A stretch of DNA of 61,060 bases from Caldibacillus thermoamylovorans. GTDB lineage: Bacteria; Bacillota; Bacilli; Bacillales; Caldibacillaceae. A program made the translations under genes and the position numbers. Below, in pieces: positions 38,001 through 48,897 of this stretch (the stretch's first letter is position 1; every line of letters begins with the position of its first letter). The notes beneath the pieces were generated by a model. That model was not told the DNA's origin. It worked only from the letters and a program-made list of their open reading frames with translations, and searched no databases. The stretch covers positions 1 to 61,060 of the forward strand of contig NZ_CCRF01000062.1 in NCBI RefSeq assembly GCF_000751775.1, in the 5' to 3' direction.

Positions 38001-39698
38001 TTATAAGCCGTATTTTTCCATTTTATAATATAAAGTTCGAATCGAAACTCCCAGCTCTTTGGCTGTTTTTGTTTTATTTCCACGATGTTTATGTAAAATA
38101 TGGCTAATAATCCTTTTCTCAAAGTTCTCCACCAAAGTATACAACGGTAAAGACGCTTCATTCGGATGATCTTGCTCTTGATTTTTTTGAAAGTTATATC
38201 CGAGTTTTGACAGATGCTTTATATCTATCCTATTTTCACTATAGTCCATAAAAATAATTGCACGACCGAGTATATTTTCCAATTCACGAACATTTCCCGG
38301 CCAAGCATAGCGTTTTAACAGTTCAGCTGCTTCATTCGTTATGCCCTCGACGTTTCTGCCGTAGTCATGATTTATTTTTTTGATTAAATGATCACAGAGC
38401 AACGGGATATCCTCTAAACGGGACCTTAAAGGTGGTATGTATATTGGAATTCGGTTAAGTCGATAGAATAAATCCTCCCGAAAATTCCCCTTGCGTATTT
38501 CTTGTTCAAGATTTTTGTTCGTAGCCGCAATAATTCTCACTTGAATCGAAATCGGCTTCGTTCCACCGACACGAATAATTTCCCGTTCTTGTAACACCCT
38601 TAACAATTTTGCTTGTGTACTCAATGATAACTCGCCAATTTCGTCAAGGAAAATACTCCCATTATTAGCTTCTTCAAAATAACCCTTTTTGCCGCCACGT
38701 TTTGCACCGGAAAAGGCTCCTTCTTCATAGCCAAACAGTTCACTTTCTAATAATGATTCAGAAATTGCCGCACAATTTACCCGAATAAAATGGTTATATT
38801 TGCGACCACTTTCATTATGGATCGCATGGGCAAATAATTCCTTTCCAGTACCTGATTCACCTCTTAGCAAAACCGTTGCCGGGGTCTTGGCCGCGATTCT
38901 TGCCTGCTCAATGGCAATAAGCATCTCTTCAGATCGTCCGACAATATCGTCAAAGTTATATTTCGCCTCCAATGTCCGAATTCGTTCTTTTGCTCTTTGT
39001 AATTCGGTTGTCAGCTCCCGAATTTCCGACATATCATGAATGATTCCGACACTGCCTTTTAGCTGACCATCCACAATAATGGGGGCAACATTAACCGCAA
39101 CCTCTTTTTTCTTAGGACCGACAAGCATTTTAACCCCTCGAACCGGTTTTTTTGTTTTTAGTACATGAAAATGCATGCTCTCCCCTTTATAAATATCTGT
39201 AGTTGCAGGCTTTCCTAGTACATCTTCTTCCGTTAATCCGGTTATCCGAGTATAGGCGGGGTTAATTAAAATCCCATTTCCGTTTTCATCAACAACGGAT
39301 ATTGCATCATTACTGGAATGGATAATCGCCTTAAGCATGACATCGCCTTTTATTGTTTCACTTTGTAATTCTCGAATCAATTGTTCTTTTTCTTTAAAAA
39401 GGTGAACGATCATTTCGGCGATTGACCCCGGAACGATGATAAAATCCTCCTTAAACTGTTGAAGTTCTTGGTATACTTGTTCATCACCCGTCACATCAAT
39501 AATGATATCAATTTCTTTATCAATAAATGTACGCCAATCGTTCCCGTACGGAATCCCTTCTTTTTTTGCAATAAGAATCCCGGGTGCCTGCAAATTTTTA
39601 TCAATGATCACCCTCGTTTTTAGCGTCTTCATTTCACTTAAAAGGTTCAAAATTGCAGTACCGCCTTTTCCGGCTCCAATTACCATGACGCTTTGCAA
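38001..39698 (-). CDS. bkdR: BkdR, sigma-54-dependent activator of branched-chain amino acid use
   Basis: This 565-residue bacterial enhancer-binding protein has an N-terminal Rossmann-like part ([17 protein letters not shown]), a PAS domain near residues 120-220, and a central AAA+ domain with Walker [12 protein letters not shown] near residue 283 and Walker B IFLDEIGE. The sigma-54-contact loop reads GAFSGA instead of GAFTGA. A C-terminal Fis-type helix-turn-helix ends [19 protein letters not shown]. It probably binds the dyads just downstream of its own gene and drives bcd. The start appears to be TTG after a G-rich site. It is shorter than I remember for B. subtilis BkdR. Confidence 0.93.
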   Translation of the reverse strand: MQSVMVIGAGKGGTAILNLLSEMKTLKTRVIIDKNLQAPGILIAKKEGIPYGNDWRTFIDKEIDIIIDVTGDEQVYQELQQFKEDFIIVPGSIAEMIVHLFKEKEQLIRELQSETIKGDVMLKAIIHSSNDAISVVDENGNGILINPAYTRITGLTEEDVLGKPATTDIYKGESMHFHVLKTKKPVRGVKMLVGPKKKEVAVNVAPIIVDGQLKGSVGIIHDMSEIRELTTELQRAKERIRTLEAKYNFDDIVGRSEEMLIAIEQARIAAKTPATVLLRGESGTGKELFAHAIHNESGRKYNHFIRVNCAAISESLLESELFGYEEGAFSGAKRGGKKGYFEEANNGSIFLDEIGELSLSTQAKLLRVLQEREIIRVGGTKPISIQVRIIAATNKNLEQEIRKGNFREDLFYRLNRIPIYIPPLRSRLEDIPLLCDHLIKKINHDYGRNVEGITNEAAELLKRYAWPGNVRELENILGRAIIFMDYSENRIDIKHLSKLGYNFQKNQEQDHPNEASLPLYTLVENFEKRIISHILHKHRGNKTKTAKELGVSIRTLYYKMEKYGL

Positions 39699-39969
39699 AA
39701 CCCCACCCCCACGCTCTAGCTCTACTATAAAATTGTGTAGTCCGCAATTCTTTGTTTCCTAACACAGTTTGCCTATAGGAGTAACAAAAAAATGCGATTA
39801 CATAGCCCCTGCCCGTAACGGAAATGTCGATTGAAACAAAGATAAATCCATTATGGGTATTATACCACAACGGGTCTATTTGCAAGGGTAGAAATGAAAG
39901 AATTAGGAAAATAAACACAACTTTATCTTGCAATGGAGTAAAGAGCGGATGAACAAAAAGTCAGTTTTC
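39699..39969 (-). other. Upstream region of bkdR
   Basis: No gene is seen. On the minus strand TTGCAA (39880-39885) and TATAAT (39859-39864) lie only 15 bp apart, a possible but suboptimal promoter for bkdR. Confidence 0.35.
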
Positions 39970-39998
39970 TTGACATTCCATTCGTTTTTTATCATATT
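39970..39998 (+). promoter_or_regulatory. Promoter of the DUF2627 gene
   Basis: A consensus TTGACA (39970-39975) and CATATT (39993-39998) are 17 bp apart, about 30 bases before the ATG. Confidence 0.6.
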
Positions 39999-40030
39999 GA
40001 ATGCATAAAATTATTTAAAGGGGGCTTTCA

Positions 40031-40270
40031 ATGGGCCGTGTTTTCGCATTTTTTCTTGCAGCAATCCCCATTAGCTTATCAGTCATCGGTGTGAAATTAA
40101 TCCGGGATAGCTTGTTTCAAATCATTTATTGGCCGTTTGCTTTTCCTTGGCTACAAACGATTGTCGGGATTGTCCTGTTTTTGTTGGGTCTTTCCTTTAT
40201 CGGCGGATTTATTTACCACCGTGATAAAAAAAGAAATAAAGTGACAAAACGCCGCTTTACCCGTCGGTAA
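40031..40270 (+). CDS. yqzF: DUF2627 membrane protein, YqzF-like
   Basis: This 79-residue protein has two membrane helices (about residues 3-22 and 38-62) and a strongly basic tail of Lys and Arg. It begins MGRVFAFFLAAIPISLSVIG and matches the DUF2627 family (YqzF). An AAGGGGGC site precedes the ATG. Function is unknown; its position beside bkdR is conserved in Bacillus as far as I recall. Confidence 0.85.
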   Translation: MGRVFAFFLAAIPISLSVIGVKLIRDSLFQIIYWPFAFPWLQTIVGIVLFLLGLSFIGGFIYHRDKKRNKVTKRRFTRR

Positions 40271-40287
40271 AATAGTCGGCGTTTTTG
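40246..40287 (+). terminator. Intrinsic terminator of the DUF2627 gene
   Basis: AAAACGCCG pairs with CGGCGTTTTT around a long loop that contains the stop codon. It may also act for the convergent glycerophosphodiesterase gene. Confidence 0.65.
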
Positions 40288-40292
40288 TTCAC

Positions 40293-41015
40293 TTACACGG
40301 TTTTTAATTCCTTTGCTTTTTTCGGAAAATCAGTGATTATCGCATGTGTATTACAATTCAAAAACCTCTTTATATCTTCATCTTGATTGACTGTGTATGG
40401 ACGGACTTTTATTCCATGATTTTGCGATAATGTGATCAATTCATCGGGGATGACCCGATAATTCGGGTGGATCCCCTTAGCACGAATCGATTGAGCATAA
40501 ATCCAAGGCATAAACAGACCTTCAGCATATAAGGGAGCCGTTTCAATTTCAGGAGCAAGTCGATAACAGTAAACAAGGGAGTAATGATTAAAAGAAGAAA
40601 AAATGACGCGCTCTTCCAATTTATTTTTTTTGACCATAGCCACCGTTTTCTCTTCTAATTCATAATTGGAAATTGATTTCGTTTTAAACTCTATATTTAC
40701 AAATAAATTAGTGCCTTTGAACCATTCAAAAAACTCGTTCAAGGTCGGGATTTCTGCTTTAAATTGACCATTTTGAAATTTCGCTCCCGCATTCAACTTT
40801 TTAATATCTTTCAATAACAAATTATTTATATACCCTTTACCGTCAGTCGTTCTATCTACTTTTTCATCATGAATAATGATGACTTCTCCATCTTTTGTTA
40901 ATTGAACATCCAATTCAATACCGTCTGCACCGGCCCGTTCTGTCTCTTGAAAAGAAATCATTGTATTTTCAGGGTGCGTACCTGCTGAACCGCGATGCCC
41001 AAAAATATATGTCAT
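40293..41015 (-). CDS. yqiK: Glycerophosphodiester phosphodiesterase
   Basis: This 240-residue GDPD TIM-barrel enzyme hydrolyses glycerophosphodiesters to glycerol-3-phosphate and an alcohol. Catalytic residues lie in FGHRGSAGTHPENTMISF at the start, GIELDVQLTKDGEVIIIHD near residue 40, and NIEFK near residue 115. It has no signal peptide, so it acts in the cytoplasm. It is the YqiK counterpart. Confidence 0.92.
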   Translation of the reverse strand: MTYIFGHRGSAGTHPENTMISFQETERAGADGIELDVQLTKDGEVIIIHDEKVDRTTDGKGYINNLLLKDIKKLNAGAKFQNGQFKAEIPTLNEFFEWFKGTNLFVNIEFKTKSISNYELEEKTVAMVKKNKLEERVIFSSFNHYSLVYCYRLAPEIETAPLYAEGLFMPWIYAQSIRAKGIHPNYRVIPDELITLSQNHGIKVRPYTVNQDEDIKRFLNCNTHAIITDFPKKAKELKTV

Positions 41016-41092
41016 GCTAACACCCGCTTTGCTTGTTTTAATTTTATTTTACACAGCTCTAATTTCCTCGTAAACTTTGTCCAATACATACT

Positions 41093-41884
41093 TTAGGAAG
41101 CTTGGTGTTCCAGCCGCAATTTGTCTGCAACCATCGCGATGAACTCTGAATTTGTCGGCTTTGCTTTTGACATACTTACGGTATATCCAAACAAATTTGA
41201 TATCGATTCAATATTGCCGCGGGACCACGCTACTTCAATGGCATGACGGATGGCCCGTTCTACCCTGCTGGCTGTCGTATTGTATTTTTTAGCAATATCC
41301 GGATATAACACTTTTGTAATTGAACCTAATAATTCGATATCATTGTACACCATCGAGATCGCATCCCTTAAATACATATATCCTTTAATATGGGCTGGTA
41401 CGCCGATTTCATGAATAATATTGGTAATACTGGCATCCAGACTTTTGTTGGCACGGGGTTGAATAACCGCTTGACTCAAATTATTGTTTGCCATATTATT
41501 TTTCGGTAAAAGACCGATTCTAAAAACATTTCGGATTTGTTCAACCAACTGGTCCATATTGAACGGTTTTAAAACAAAATATGATGCACCCAATTCAAGT
41601 GCTTTTTTTGTGACATCTTCTTGACCAAATGCGGTTAGCATAATAACTTTTGGCATGTATTCTTTTTCCTTTAATCGTTCTAAAACCGCAAGACCATCCA
41701 AATGAGGCATAATAATATCCAATAATAAAACATCCGGTTTTAATTGATCAATCATTTTTAAACAATCTTGCCCATTAAATGCTATATCAACAACTTCCAT
41801 CCCTTCTTGACTATTTATGTAATTTTTTAATAAATTAGTTAGTTCTTTATTGTCATCAACAATACAAACTTTAATATTTTCCAC
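41093..41884 (-). CDS. spo0A: Stage 0 sporulation response regulator Spo0A
   Basis: This 263-residue master regulator has an N-terminal receiver domain with the phospho-acceptor Asp in [12 protein letters not shown] near residue 56 and the conserved Lys in FVLKPF near residue 107. The C-terminal DNA-binding domain contains [21 protein letters not shown]. It starts with GTG, as in B. subtilis. A perfect 0A box lies upstream, and spoIVB upstream ends in its own terminator, so spo0A is transcribed separately. Confidence 0.98.
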   Translation of the reverse strand: MENIKVCIVDDNKELTNLLKNYINSQEGMEVVDIAFNGQDCLKMIDQLKPDVLLLDIIMPHLDGLAVLERLKEKEYMPKVIMLTAFGQEDVTKKALELGASYFVLKPFNMDQLVEQIRNVFRIGLLPKNNMANNNLSQAVIQPRANKSLDASITNIIHEIGVPAHIKGYMYLRDAISMVYNDIELLGSITKVLYPDIAKKYNTTASRVERAIRHAIEVAWSRGNIESISNLFGYTVSMSKAKPTNSEFIAMVADKLRLEHQAS

Positions 41885-41932
41885 AAGACATCCTCCCTAT
41901 ACAAAATCTCTTTATTCATTGTAAATAAAATT

Positions 41933-41939
41933 TTCGACA
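41933..41939 (-). promoter_or_regulatory. Spo0A box upstream of spo0A
   Basis: TGTCGAA on the minus strand is a perfect 0A box about 50 bp before the spo0A start. A one-mismatch copy, TGTAGAA, lies at 42003-42009. Spo0A probably controls its own gene. Confidence 0.65.
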
Positions 41940-42080
41940 CTTCCAATAAAAATCCCTTTAATTTTTTAAAAAAATGTCCTTTTTCCTATATTTCTTACTT
42001 TTTTCTACAACATGTGACATTTTTCTTTTTTTATCGGTAAAAATTTCAATTTGGCCCACTTCGAATTTTAGGTAAAAGCG

Positions 42081-42115
42081 AAAAAAAAAACGAGAAGCCC
42101 GTTTGGGTCTCGTTT
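42081..42115 (-). terminator. Intrinsic terminator of spoIVB
   Basis: On the minus strand CGAGA-CCC pairs with GGG-TCTCG around AAAC (one bulged C) and ends in a run of at least nine T. Confidence 0.85.
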
Positions 42116-43397
42116 AACTTGCTTTTTCTTCATTCTCATATATATTTATGCCGGCTTCATTTAACATCCACTCAATATGAACGCCGTAGCCGCTTGTCGG
42201 ATCATTGACAAAAACATGGGTTACCGCCCCGATCAATTTACCGTCCTGAATGATTGGACTACCACTCATTCCTTGGACAATTCCCCCCGTTTTTTCCAAT
42301 AGCTTCGGATCCGTTATTTTTAATACCATTCCTTTTGTGGCCGGAAATTTTTGTGGAATGGAACTGATGATTTCAATATCAAACAATTCCACTTTGTCAT
42401 TATCAACAACAGTCAATATTTTTGCCGGTCCTTTTTTTACTTCATGGGATAATGCAATTGGAATCGGCTCATTCATAACCGGATTCGATAAAGTTTTATG
42501 GATTGTTCCATATATGCCAAACTGATTATTTTTTTCGATATTCCCAATCGTATTCCTTTGATTTAAAAATTTGGCCAATTTTTCCCCCGGTACACCATTC
42601 GCACCTTTTTGAATGGAGGTTACGGTTGAAGGAACAATATATCCATCTTTTACAACGATCGGTAATTTTGTATCCATATCTGATATGACATGTCCCAGCG
42701 CCCCATATTTTTTCGACTTTGGATCATAAAATGTTAATGTTCCAATTCCGGCGGCTGAGTCACGAATATAGAGACCTAATTTGTAATTACTATCCCCTTT
42801 TTCTTGCTGTGGTGTTAATTGGGTTTCGAATTCTTTATCTTCTCTTTGAATGCCTAGTTGCAAAGGTTCCCCTTTTTCCCCCGCTTCTTGTACGAAGGAA
42901 CCCACTTCATTGATGGATTCAATGGTTTTTCCGTTAATTTTTGTAATTAAGTCACCGATTTTAATCCCTGCTTCTTCACCAGGGGAAACCTTACCTGCAT
43001 CGGTCTCTACTTGATGATAACCGACGACCAAAACCCCTTTTGAATTTATTTTTACACCAATGGATTGTCCGCCGGGGATGACCTTAAAATCCTTCAACAC
43101 GTTTACATGTACTTTTTTGATTGGTAAACCTGCTATATGGTAAACGACTTCACTTTCACCTTTTTGTTTTGCTTGAAGCTGTATTTCATTTTCCTTTTGA
43201 AGTTGTAGATGATCCCGGTCACCATTCGCCTCTACAAAAGTTGCAGTGGGTAAAGTGAAAGTCTGCCCTTCAAAAAACGTGATCTCATTCGGTATTTTCA
43301 GTATTCTTCCGACTGGTGAAAAAAAAGTAAGTAAAACGAAAGAAACAAGGAGAATATACCCAAATCTTTTTCTAATTTTGTCTCTGTCCATTTCCAT
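42114..43397 (-). CDS. spoIVB: SpoIVB peptidase
   Basis: This 427-residue serine peptidase is made in the forespore and signals activation of pro-sigma-K in the mother cell. It has an N-terminal membrane anchor (about 14-35), a PDZ domain near residues 110-200 ([22 protein letters not shown]), the catalytic His in GALGHVISD, and the catalytic Ser in [14 protein letters not shown] near residue 385. The ATG at 43397 is five bases after GGAG. I found no convincing sigma-G promoter. Confidence 0.96.
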   Translation of the reverse strand: MEMDRDKIRKRFGYILLVSFVLLTFFSPVGRILKIPNEITFFEGQTFTLPTATFVEANGDRDHLQLQKENEIQLQAKQKGESEVVYHIAGLPIKKVHVNVLKDFKVIPGGQSIGVKINSKGVLVVGYHQVETDAGKVSPGEEAGIKIGDLITKINGKTIESINEVGSFVQEAGEKGEPLQLGIQREDKEFETQLTPQQEKGDSNYKLGLYIRDSAAGIGTLTFYDPKSKKYGALGHVISDMDTKLPIVVKDGYIVPSTVTSIQKGANGVPGEKLAKFLNQRNTIGNIEKNNQFGIYGTIHKTLSNPVMNEPIPIALSHEVKKGPAKILTVVDNDKVELFDIEIISSIPQKFPATKGMVLKITDPKLLEKTGGIVQGMSGSPIIQDGKLIGAVTHVFVNDPTSGYGVHIEWMLNEAGINIYENEEKAS

Positions 43398-43550
43398 CCA
43401 CTCTCCTCGCTTCATGTCCACACAAAGGTTACATTTATAATCTTGCCGATAAAGCAAGCAATTATAATGACAGAAATAAAAAAAATACTGTAGAGAATGG
43501 ATATTTTTGGACGAACTCTTATTTATACTTTTAAAAATGAACTTATCAAT

Positions 43551-45242
43551 TTAACTGAGCGTATTTTTTAATTCCGCAGCACTTTGTAACATCTCTTTCG
43601 CATGTTGTTCGGTTGCTGTCGTAATTTGTGCACCCGAAATCATCCGGGCCAGTTCACCGATCCGTCCCTCTTCAGTTAACTTGGACAGGATGGTTTTTGT
43701 CCGATTGCCCTTTACTTCTTTTTTAATTAAGATATGATGATCGGACATCGCCGCAACTTGCGGTAAATGGGTAATGGATAGCACTTGAGAACCAACTGAT
43801 ATTTGGTAAATCTTTTCGCCGATTGCTTGGGCAACACGACCGCTTACACCTGTATCCACTTCATCAAAAATGATCGAAGTAATTCCTTGATGTGAAGAAA
43901 AGATGGTTTTTAATGCCAGCATGATTCGGGACAATTCACCACCCGAAGCAATTTTTGTCAACGGTTTCGGCGGTTCACCCGGGTTTGTACTCATATAAAA
44001 TTCAACCTGGTCCATTCCGTTCGGATAAAACTTTTGGGACTGTTCTAAGAAGTATACATGAAAAACCGTTTTTTCCATATAAAGACTTTTTAATTGTTGA
44101 TGAATAGCATGGGCAAGTTTTTTGGCAGTTTTTTTCCGTAAATCCGTTAAATTTTTTCCTTCTACTGCTAAATCTTTTTCCACAGACTTTAGTTTTTTAT
44201 TCAACGATTCAATATGATTTTCTTTATTGGAAATCATTTCAATTTCTTCTTCAATTTTTGAAGCATATTCAAGAATCATTTCAATTGTTTGACCGTATTT
44301 TCTCTTCAATTGGTTAATTTCATTTAAACGAGTCTCTATTTCATTCAACCGGTTTGGATCAAATTCCATTTCATCTAATTGTGATCGGAGTGAATGAACC
44401 ACATCCTCTAACTGATAAAAACTGTTGGATATAATTTGTCGAGTATCATTGTAGGCTTCATCAATGCCGGCTGCTTCTTCAATATTGGAAAGAGCTAAAC
44501 TGACCCAATCCAAACCTTTTTGCTCACCTTGTAAAGCTTCATATGCGGTAAGAATGGAATGATAAAGTTTTTCAAAATTATTCAGTTTCCTTTTTTCCGT
44601 TAATAATTCTTCATCTTCGCCAATGGTAAGTTCAGCATTGGTAATTTCCTCGAGCTGAAATGTTAATAAATCTAATCGTTGGGCCATCAGTTGTTCATTT
44701 TGGGTAAGGGCAGCAATATCCTTTTTGATTTTTTCATATTCGCGATAAAGCGTTTGATATTCAGTTAATGCTTTTTGAACAGCTTGTCCACCAAATTGAT
44801 CAAGTAAAGTCAGATGGTTTTTTTCATCCATAAGTTCTTGATTTTCATGTTGTCCGTGAATGTCAACTAATGTGCGGCCGATTTCCCGGAGTGTTGCAAT
44901 GGTAACTAGTTTTCCGTTTATTCGACAAACACTTTTGCCGGAAGCGTACATGTCCCTTTTGAGAACAATCATACCATCTTCCATTTCGATTCCAAAAACG
45001 GCTAATTTTTCAATGGAAGGATGATCATCTTCAACTAAAAATAACCCTTCTATCTCCGCTTTTTCTTCCCCGTGCCGAACAAAATCAGACGAGCCTCTCC
45101 CACCGATCAAAAGATGAATTGCATCGATAATGATTGATTTTCCTGCACCGGTTTCTCCGGTTAATACAGTGAAACCTTTTTGAAATGAAATTGAAATTGA
45201 TTCAATGATCGCAAAGTTTTTTATCGCAAGTTCTGCCAACAA
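43551..45242 (-). CDS. recN: DNA repair protein RecN
   Basis: This 563-residue SMC-like ATPase acts early at double-strand breaks. It has Walker A GETGAGKSIIIDA near residue 30, a long central coiled coil, the ABC signature LTKIASGGELSRIMLALK near residue 430, and Walker B SIIFDEVDTGVSG near residue 458. It starts with TTG. It follows argR, as in B. subtilis. Confidence 0.96.
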   Translation of the reverse strand: MLAELAIKNFAIIESISISFQKGFTVLTGETGAGKSIIIDAIHLLIGGRGSSDFVRHGEEKAEIEGLFLVEDDHPSIEKLAVFGIEMEDGMIVLKRDMYASGKSVCRINGKLVTIATLREIGRTLVDIHGQHENQELMDEKNHLTLLDQFGGQAVQKALTEYQTLYREYEKIKKDIAALTQNEQLMAQRLDLLTFQLEEITNAELTIGEDEELLTEKRKLNNFEKLYHSILTAYEALQGEQKGLDWVSLALSNIEEAAGIDEAYNDTRQIISNSFYQLEDVVHSLRSQLDEMEFDPNRLNEIETRLNEINQLKRKYGQTIEMILEYASKIEEEIEMISNKENHIESLNKKLKSVEKDLAVEGKNLTDLRKKTAKKLAHAIHQQLKSLYMEKTVFHVYFLEQSQKFYPNGMDQVEFYMSTNPGEPPKPLTKIASGGELSRIMLALKTIFSSHQGITSIIFDEVDTGVSGRVAQAIGEKIYQISVGSQVLSITHLPQVAAMSDHHILIKKEVKGNRTKTILSKLTEEGRIGELARMISGAQITTATEQHAKEMLQSAAELKNTLS

Positions 45243-45295
45243 GTTTTTCCCTCTCCTTTATTGACTACATTTTTTGAAGTTGGATGTATTGGCCG

Positions 45296-45748
45296 TTAAG
45301 CAAGCATATTGATTAATCTATCTTTAATTCGTTCCCCGTCTTCCGGTGTAGCAACAATAATCAAACAAGTATCATCTCCGCAAACAGTTCCTAAAATTTC
45401 ATCCCAATCAAGTTGGTCAATCAAATTCCCTACCGCATTCGCATTACCCGGTATCGTTTTTAAAATGATAAAATGATCGACCATATTTATTTTTACAAAG
45501 GCATCGACTAAAAGTTTTTGCAATTTTTCCATTGGGTTATATCTTTGATCCGATGGGAGACTATACTTATAAAGTCCGTTTTTTGATGGTATTTTCACGA
45601 GATGAAGCTCTTTGATGTCACGGGAGATTGTGGCTTGCGTTACATTAAAGCCGGCGTTTTTTAATTGTTCAACAAGTTCATCCTGTGTTTCAATATCATA
45701 TTTGGCTATGATTTCCCGTATTTTTAAATGACGTTGCAGTTTACTCAT
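45296..45748 (-). CDS. argR: Arginine repressor ArgR/AhrC
   Basis: The 150-residue hexameric repressor has an N-terminal winged helix ([22 protein letters not shown]) and a C-terminal arginine-binding domain with [12 protein letters not shown] near residue 120. It represses arginine synthesis and activates its breakdown when arginine binds. Two adjacent ATGs exist; the one at 45748 is better spaced from GCGGGTGA. Confidence 0.95.
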   Translation of the reverse strand: MSKLQRHLKIREIIAKYDIETQDELVEQLKNAGFNVTQATISRDIKELHLVKIPSKNGLYKYSLPSDQRYNPMEKLQKLLVDAFVKINMVDHFIILKTIPGNANAVGNLIDQLDWDEILGTVCGDDTCLIIVATPEDGERIKDRLINMLA

Positions 45749-45751
45749 CAT

Positions 45752-46035
45752 TTCACCCGCTTAAATAATCATTATTTTATTTTCTATATCTATTTTACAT
45801 AAAAATTTTGTCGGTGGAAAAATATGAAGATGAAAATTAACTGTTTCTCTATGATGTTCGCGTTATTAGCGATCCGGTAGAGCTCATCTTATTTGTTGTT
45901 GCCTTTCATTTCCCCTTACCCTGCCCCCTGCTTATCCTTATTATAAGGGAAACAAAGACATTTAAAAATGGTCTTTTTGTAAGTGCAATAGGAAATAATC
46001 ATGGCCGCCGTATTTATACAGGGATTTTTGAATTT
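45752..46035. other. Intergenic region between argR and tlyA
   Basis: No gene or known RNA is visible. CCTTATTATAAGG at 45936-45948 is a perfect palindrome of unknown meaning. Confidence 0.35.
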
Positions 46036-46064
46036 AAAAAAAGAGAGGTTATTCCTCTCTTTTT
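46036..46064 (-). terminator. Intrinsic terminator of tlyA
   Basis: AAAGAGAGG and CCTCTCTTT form a 9-bp stem with a five-base loop that overlaps the stop codon. A T-run follows on the minus strand. Confidence 0.8.
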
Positions 46065-46888
46065 CCATGTTTCAATTGATTGTGGGCGTCAATGACAAGC
46101 TCGGCTATTGGTGTCTGAAACTGATTCTTTCCTTTTACTCCCTCATTGTAACCCGGCCATTTTAAATGGAGTAAAAATTCGATATTCCCATCTCCGCCGG
46201 TAATTGGCGAATAATCGATATTCAGGCAATCAAATCCTTCATTTAAGGAAAATTGAAGAATATCCTCTATAACCATCTCATGTACTTTCCGATCCCTGAC
46301 AATACCTTTTTTACCAACCAGTTCTTTGCCCGCTTCAAATTGAGGTTTAATCAGTGCCACAATGTCACTGTCCGGAACTAATATCTTTTTTAGCGGTGGC
46401 AAAATACGTTTTAAGGAGATAAAGGAAACATCAATACAAGCAAATTCAGGCATTTCCCTTGATAAATCTTCAGGTTTTAAATAACGGAAATTTGTTCGTT
46501 CCATGACGATAACCCGTTCATCTTGACGCAGTTTCCATGCCAGCTGATTATAGCCGACATCAACAGCATAACAATATTTTGCCCCGTTTTGGAGTGCACA
46601 ATCGGTAAACCCACCGGTTGAAGCTCCGATATCGATGATAATTTTACCTTTAACGGTCAGATCAAATACCTTTAATGCTTTTTCGAGCTTATACCCGCCT
46701 CTTGAAACATATGGCATTTGTTTTCCTTTAATTGATATGTCAATATCTTTTGGCACCTTGACTCCGGGCTTATCCAATCTTTGTTCATTGGAATACACGA
46801 TACCTGCCATAATTGCCCTTTTTGCTTTTTCTCTTGTTTCAAAAAAGCCACGTTCATTGAGCAAAATATCCAATCTTTCTTTTTCCAA
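46049..46888 (-). CDS. yqxC: TlyA-family 2'-O-methyltransferase, YqxC-like
   Basis: The roughly 279-residue protein joins an N-terminal S4 RNA-binding domain ([21 protein letters not shown]) to a Rossmann methyltransferase with the SAM motif [13 protein letters not shown] near residue 85. Relatives methylate ribosomal RNA; some were named hemolysin A. I favour TTG at 46888, ten bases after AAAGGG; a TTG at 46897 sits too close. It overlaps dxs. Confidence 0.9.
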   Translation of the reverse strand: MEKERLDILLNERGFFETREKAKRAIMAGIVYSNEQRLDKPGVKVPKDIDISIKGKQMPYVSRGGYKLEKALKVFDLTVKGKIIIDIGASTGGFTDCALQNGAKYCYAVDVGYNQLAWKLRQDERVIVMERTNFRYLKPEDLSREMPEFACIDVSFISLKRILPPLKKILVPDSDIVALIKPQFEAGKELVGKKGIVRDRKVHEMVIEDILQFSLNEGFDCLNIDYSPITGGDGNIEFLLHLKWPGYNEGVKGKNQFQTPIAELVIDAHNQLKHGKREE

Positions 46889-48782
46889 ATTCCTCAAGCC
46901 CTTTTTTCTGTTTTTGCAACATCGTTCTTATAGTTTGAACAATATGATCGGAAGTTAATCCGATTTCATTCAACAGTTCATGGACTTCCCCGTGATCAAT
47001 AAACTGATCCGGGATGCCCAGCCTCATGATTTGATTCGAATAGCCGTTATCATGGGCAAATTCCAAGACTGAACTGCCGAAACCACCTTGTAATACGCCT
47101 TCTTCAACAGTAAGAACAGGTAGTCCTTTTTCAAAAATGCGATTTAACAATTTTTCATCCAGCGGCTTGATAAAACGGGCATTGACGACCATTGCTTGAA
47201 TTCCGGTTTTTTCTAATTTTTTCCTTGCTTCCAGCGCCATCGGGATTGTTGTCCCAAACGTTAAAATTGCGGCATCCTTACCATCTTTTAAAACTTCCCA
47301 TGAACCGATCGGAATCTCTTTTAGTTCATCGTCAAGAGTAACCCCGTAACCATTGCCTCTCGGGAACCGCATGGCAATAGGTCCGTCATCATATTTAACA
47401 GCCGTATACACCATATGTCTACCCTCATTTTCATCTTTAGGCATCATCAATACCATGTTTGGAACACTTCTTAAAAAGGCAATATCGAACACACCTTGAT
47501 GGGTATCGCCGTCCGCACCAACGAGTCCTGCCCGATCGATGCCAAAAAATACATTTAAATTTTGCCGACAGATATCATGGACAATTTGGTCATAAGCCCG
47601 TTGCAGAAAAGTCGAATAGATCGTTAAATAAGGTTTCATATTTTGTGTTGCCAGTCCGGCAGCCAATGTTGTGGCATGTTGCTCGGCAATCCCGACATCA
47701 ATCACCCGATCCGGAAATTCAGCTTGAAACCCTTCTAATTTTGATCCAACTGTCATTGCCGGTGTAATCGCAACAATCCTTTTATCATCTCTGGCCAATT
47801 CACGAACGGTTTCACTGACAACTTTACTCCAAGCAGGTGGACTATTAACCGGTTTTATAAAATCGCCAGTTTCAATTTTATATGGACCGGTCCCATGCCA
47901 AGTTCCCACTTTATCATTTTCGGCCGGATAATATCCTTTTCCTTTTTTTGTGACAACATGAAGCAATACCGGACCATTCGTTTTTTTCGCATAGGTCAGG
48001 TTTTCGAACAAATCTTCAAAATTATGTCCGTCAATTGGTCCCAGATAGGTAAAACCTAGCTCTTCAAAGAACATCCCGGGCACAAATAAATATTTGAAGC
48101 TATCTTTTAGACGTTCTGCTTTAGATGCCACTAATCCGCCAACTGCCGGGATTCTTTTCAAGAAAGCTTCGACTTCATCTTTCGCCCAATTGTATTTCCC
48201 TGCCGTTCGGAGTCTTCCAAGCATATTGTGCACGGCCCCGACATTTGGCGCAATGGACATTTCATTATCATTTAAGATAACAATGATATTCTTCTTTTCA
48301 TGTCCGATATGATTTAATGCTTCCAGTGCCATACCACCGGTTAATGCTCCATCACCAATTACCGGTACGATAAAATGCTTTTCACCTTTAAGATCACGGG
48401 CAATTGCCATTCCCATTGCGGCAGAAAGACTCGTTGAACTATGACCCGTTTCCCAGATGTCATGTTCACTTTCATTTCGTTTTGGAAAACCACTTAAGCC
48501 CTTATATTTCCTTAATGTGCCAAAATCTTTCGCCCTGCCTGTTAGAATTTTATGGACATAACTTTGATGACCAACATCCCAAATAATTTTATCACGCGGA
48601 CTTTCGAAAACTTTATGCAAAGCAATCGTTAACTCAACAACACCTAAGTTGGGGCCAATGTGACCACCGGTTTTAGACAAGTTTTCAATTAAAAATTTAC
48701 GAATTTCTTCACTTAATTGTTTCAACTCAGCAATAGACATGTCACGGAGAAAAGAAGGACTCGTTATGGATTTTAGATCCAT
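46854..48782 (-). CDS. dxs: 1-deoxy-D-xylulose-5-phosphate synthase
   Basis: This 642-residue thiamine-diphosphate enzyme condenses pyruvate and glyceraldehyde-3-phosphate at the start of the MEP isoprenoid pathway. The cofactor motif [15 protein letters not shown] to NDNEMS spans about residues 150-180. The transketolase-type part has [14 protein letters not shown] near residue 370 and [18 protein letters not shown] near residue 425. It lies downstream of ispA in the same direction. Confidence 0.97.
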   Translation of the reverse strand: MDLKSITSPSFLRDMSIAELKQLSEEIRKFLIENLSKTGGHIGPNLGVVELTIALHKVFESPRDKIIWDVGHQSYVHKILTGRAKDFGTLRKYKGLSGFPKRNESEHDIWETGHSSTSLSAAMGMAIARDLKGEKHFIVPVIGDGALTGGMALEALNHIGHEKKNIIVILNDNEMSIAPNVGAVHNMLGRLRTAGKYNWAKDEVEAFLKRIPAVGGLVASKAERLKDSFKYLFVPGMFFEELGFTYLGPIDGHNFEDLFENLTYAKKTNGPVLLHVVTKKGKGYYPAENDKVGTWHGTGPYKIETGDFIKPVNSPPAWSKVVSETVRELARDDKRIVAITPAMTVGSKLEGFQAEFPDRVIDVGIAEQHATTLAAGLATQNMKPYLTIYSTFLQRAYDQIVHDICRQNLNVFFGIDRAGLVGADGDTHQGVFDIAFLRSVPNMVLMMPKDENEGRHMVYTAVKYDDGPIAMRFPRGNGYGVTLDDELKEIPIGSWEVLKDGKDAAILTFGTTIPMALEARKKLEKTGIQAMVVNARFIKPLDEKLLNRIFEKGLPVLTVEEGVLQGGFGSSVLEFAHDNGYSNQIMRLGIPDQFIDHGEVHELLNEIGLTSDHIVQTIRTMLQKQKKGLEEFGKRKIGYFAQ

Positions 48783-48897
48783 ATTGGATCACTCACTTTC
48801 ATTTCAAATTCCGGAAAAAAGTTTTAATGCTATTCTCTATATTATAACAGTATCCATTCATTCTACAAGAAGTTAACTTTTGTTTTGGACAAAAGCG

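Noticed and set aside
41885-42080. Sigma-H promoter for spo0A
   Set aside because: Expected from B. subtilis, but I found no AGGA-type -35 at the right distance from a GAAT -10.
43398-43550. Sigma-G or sigma-F promoter for spoIVB
   Set aside because: Likely to exist from known biology, but no convincing pair of elements could be read.
45936-45948. Perfect palindrome CCTTATTATAAGG between argR and tlyA
   Set aside because: It is not positioned at a promoter I can see and does not fit an ARG box.
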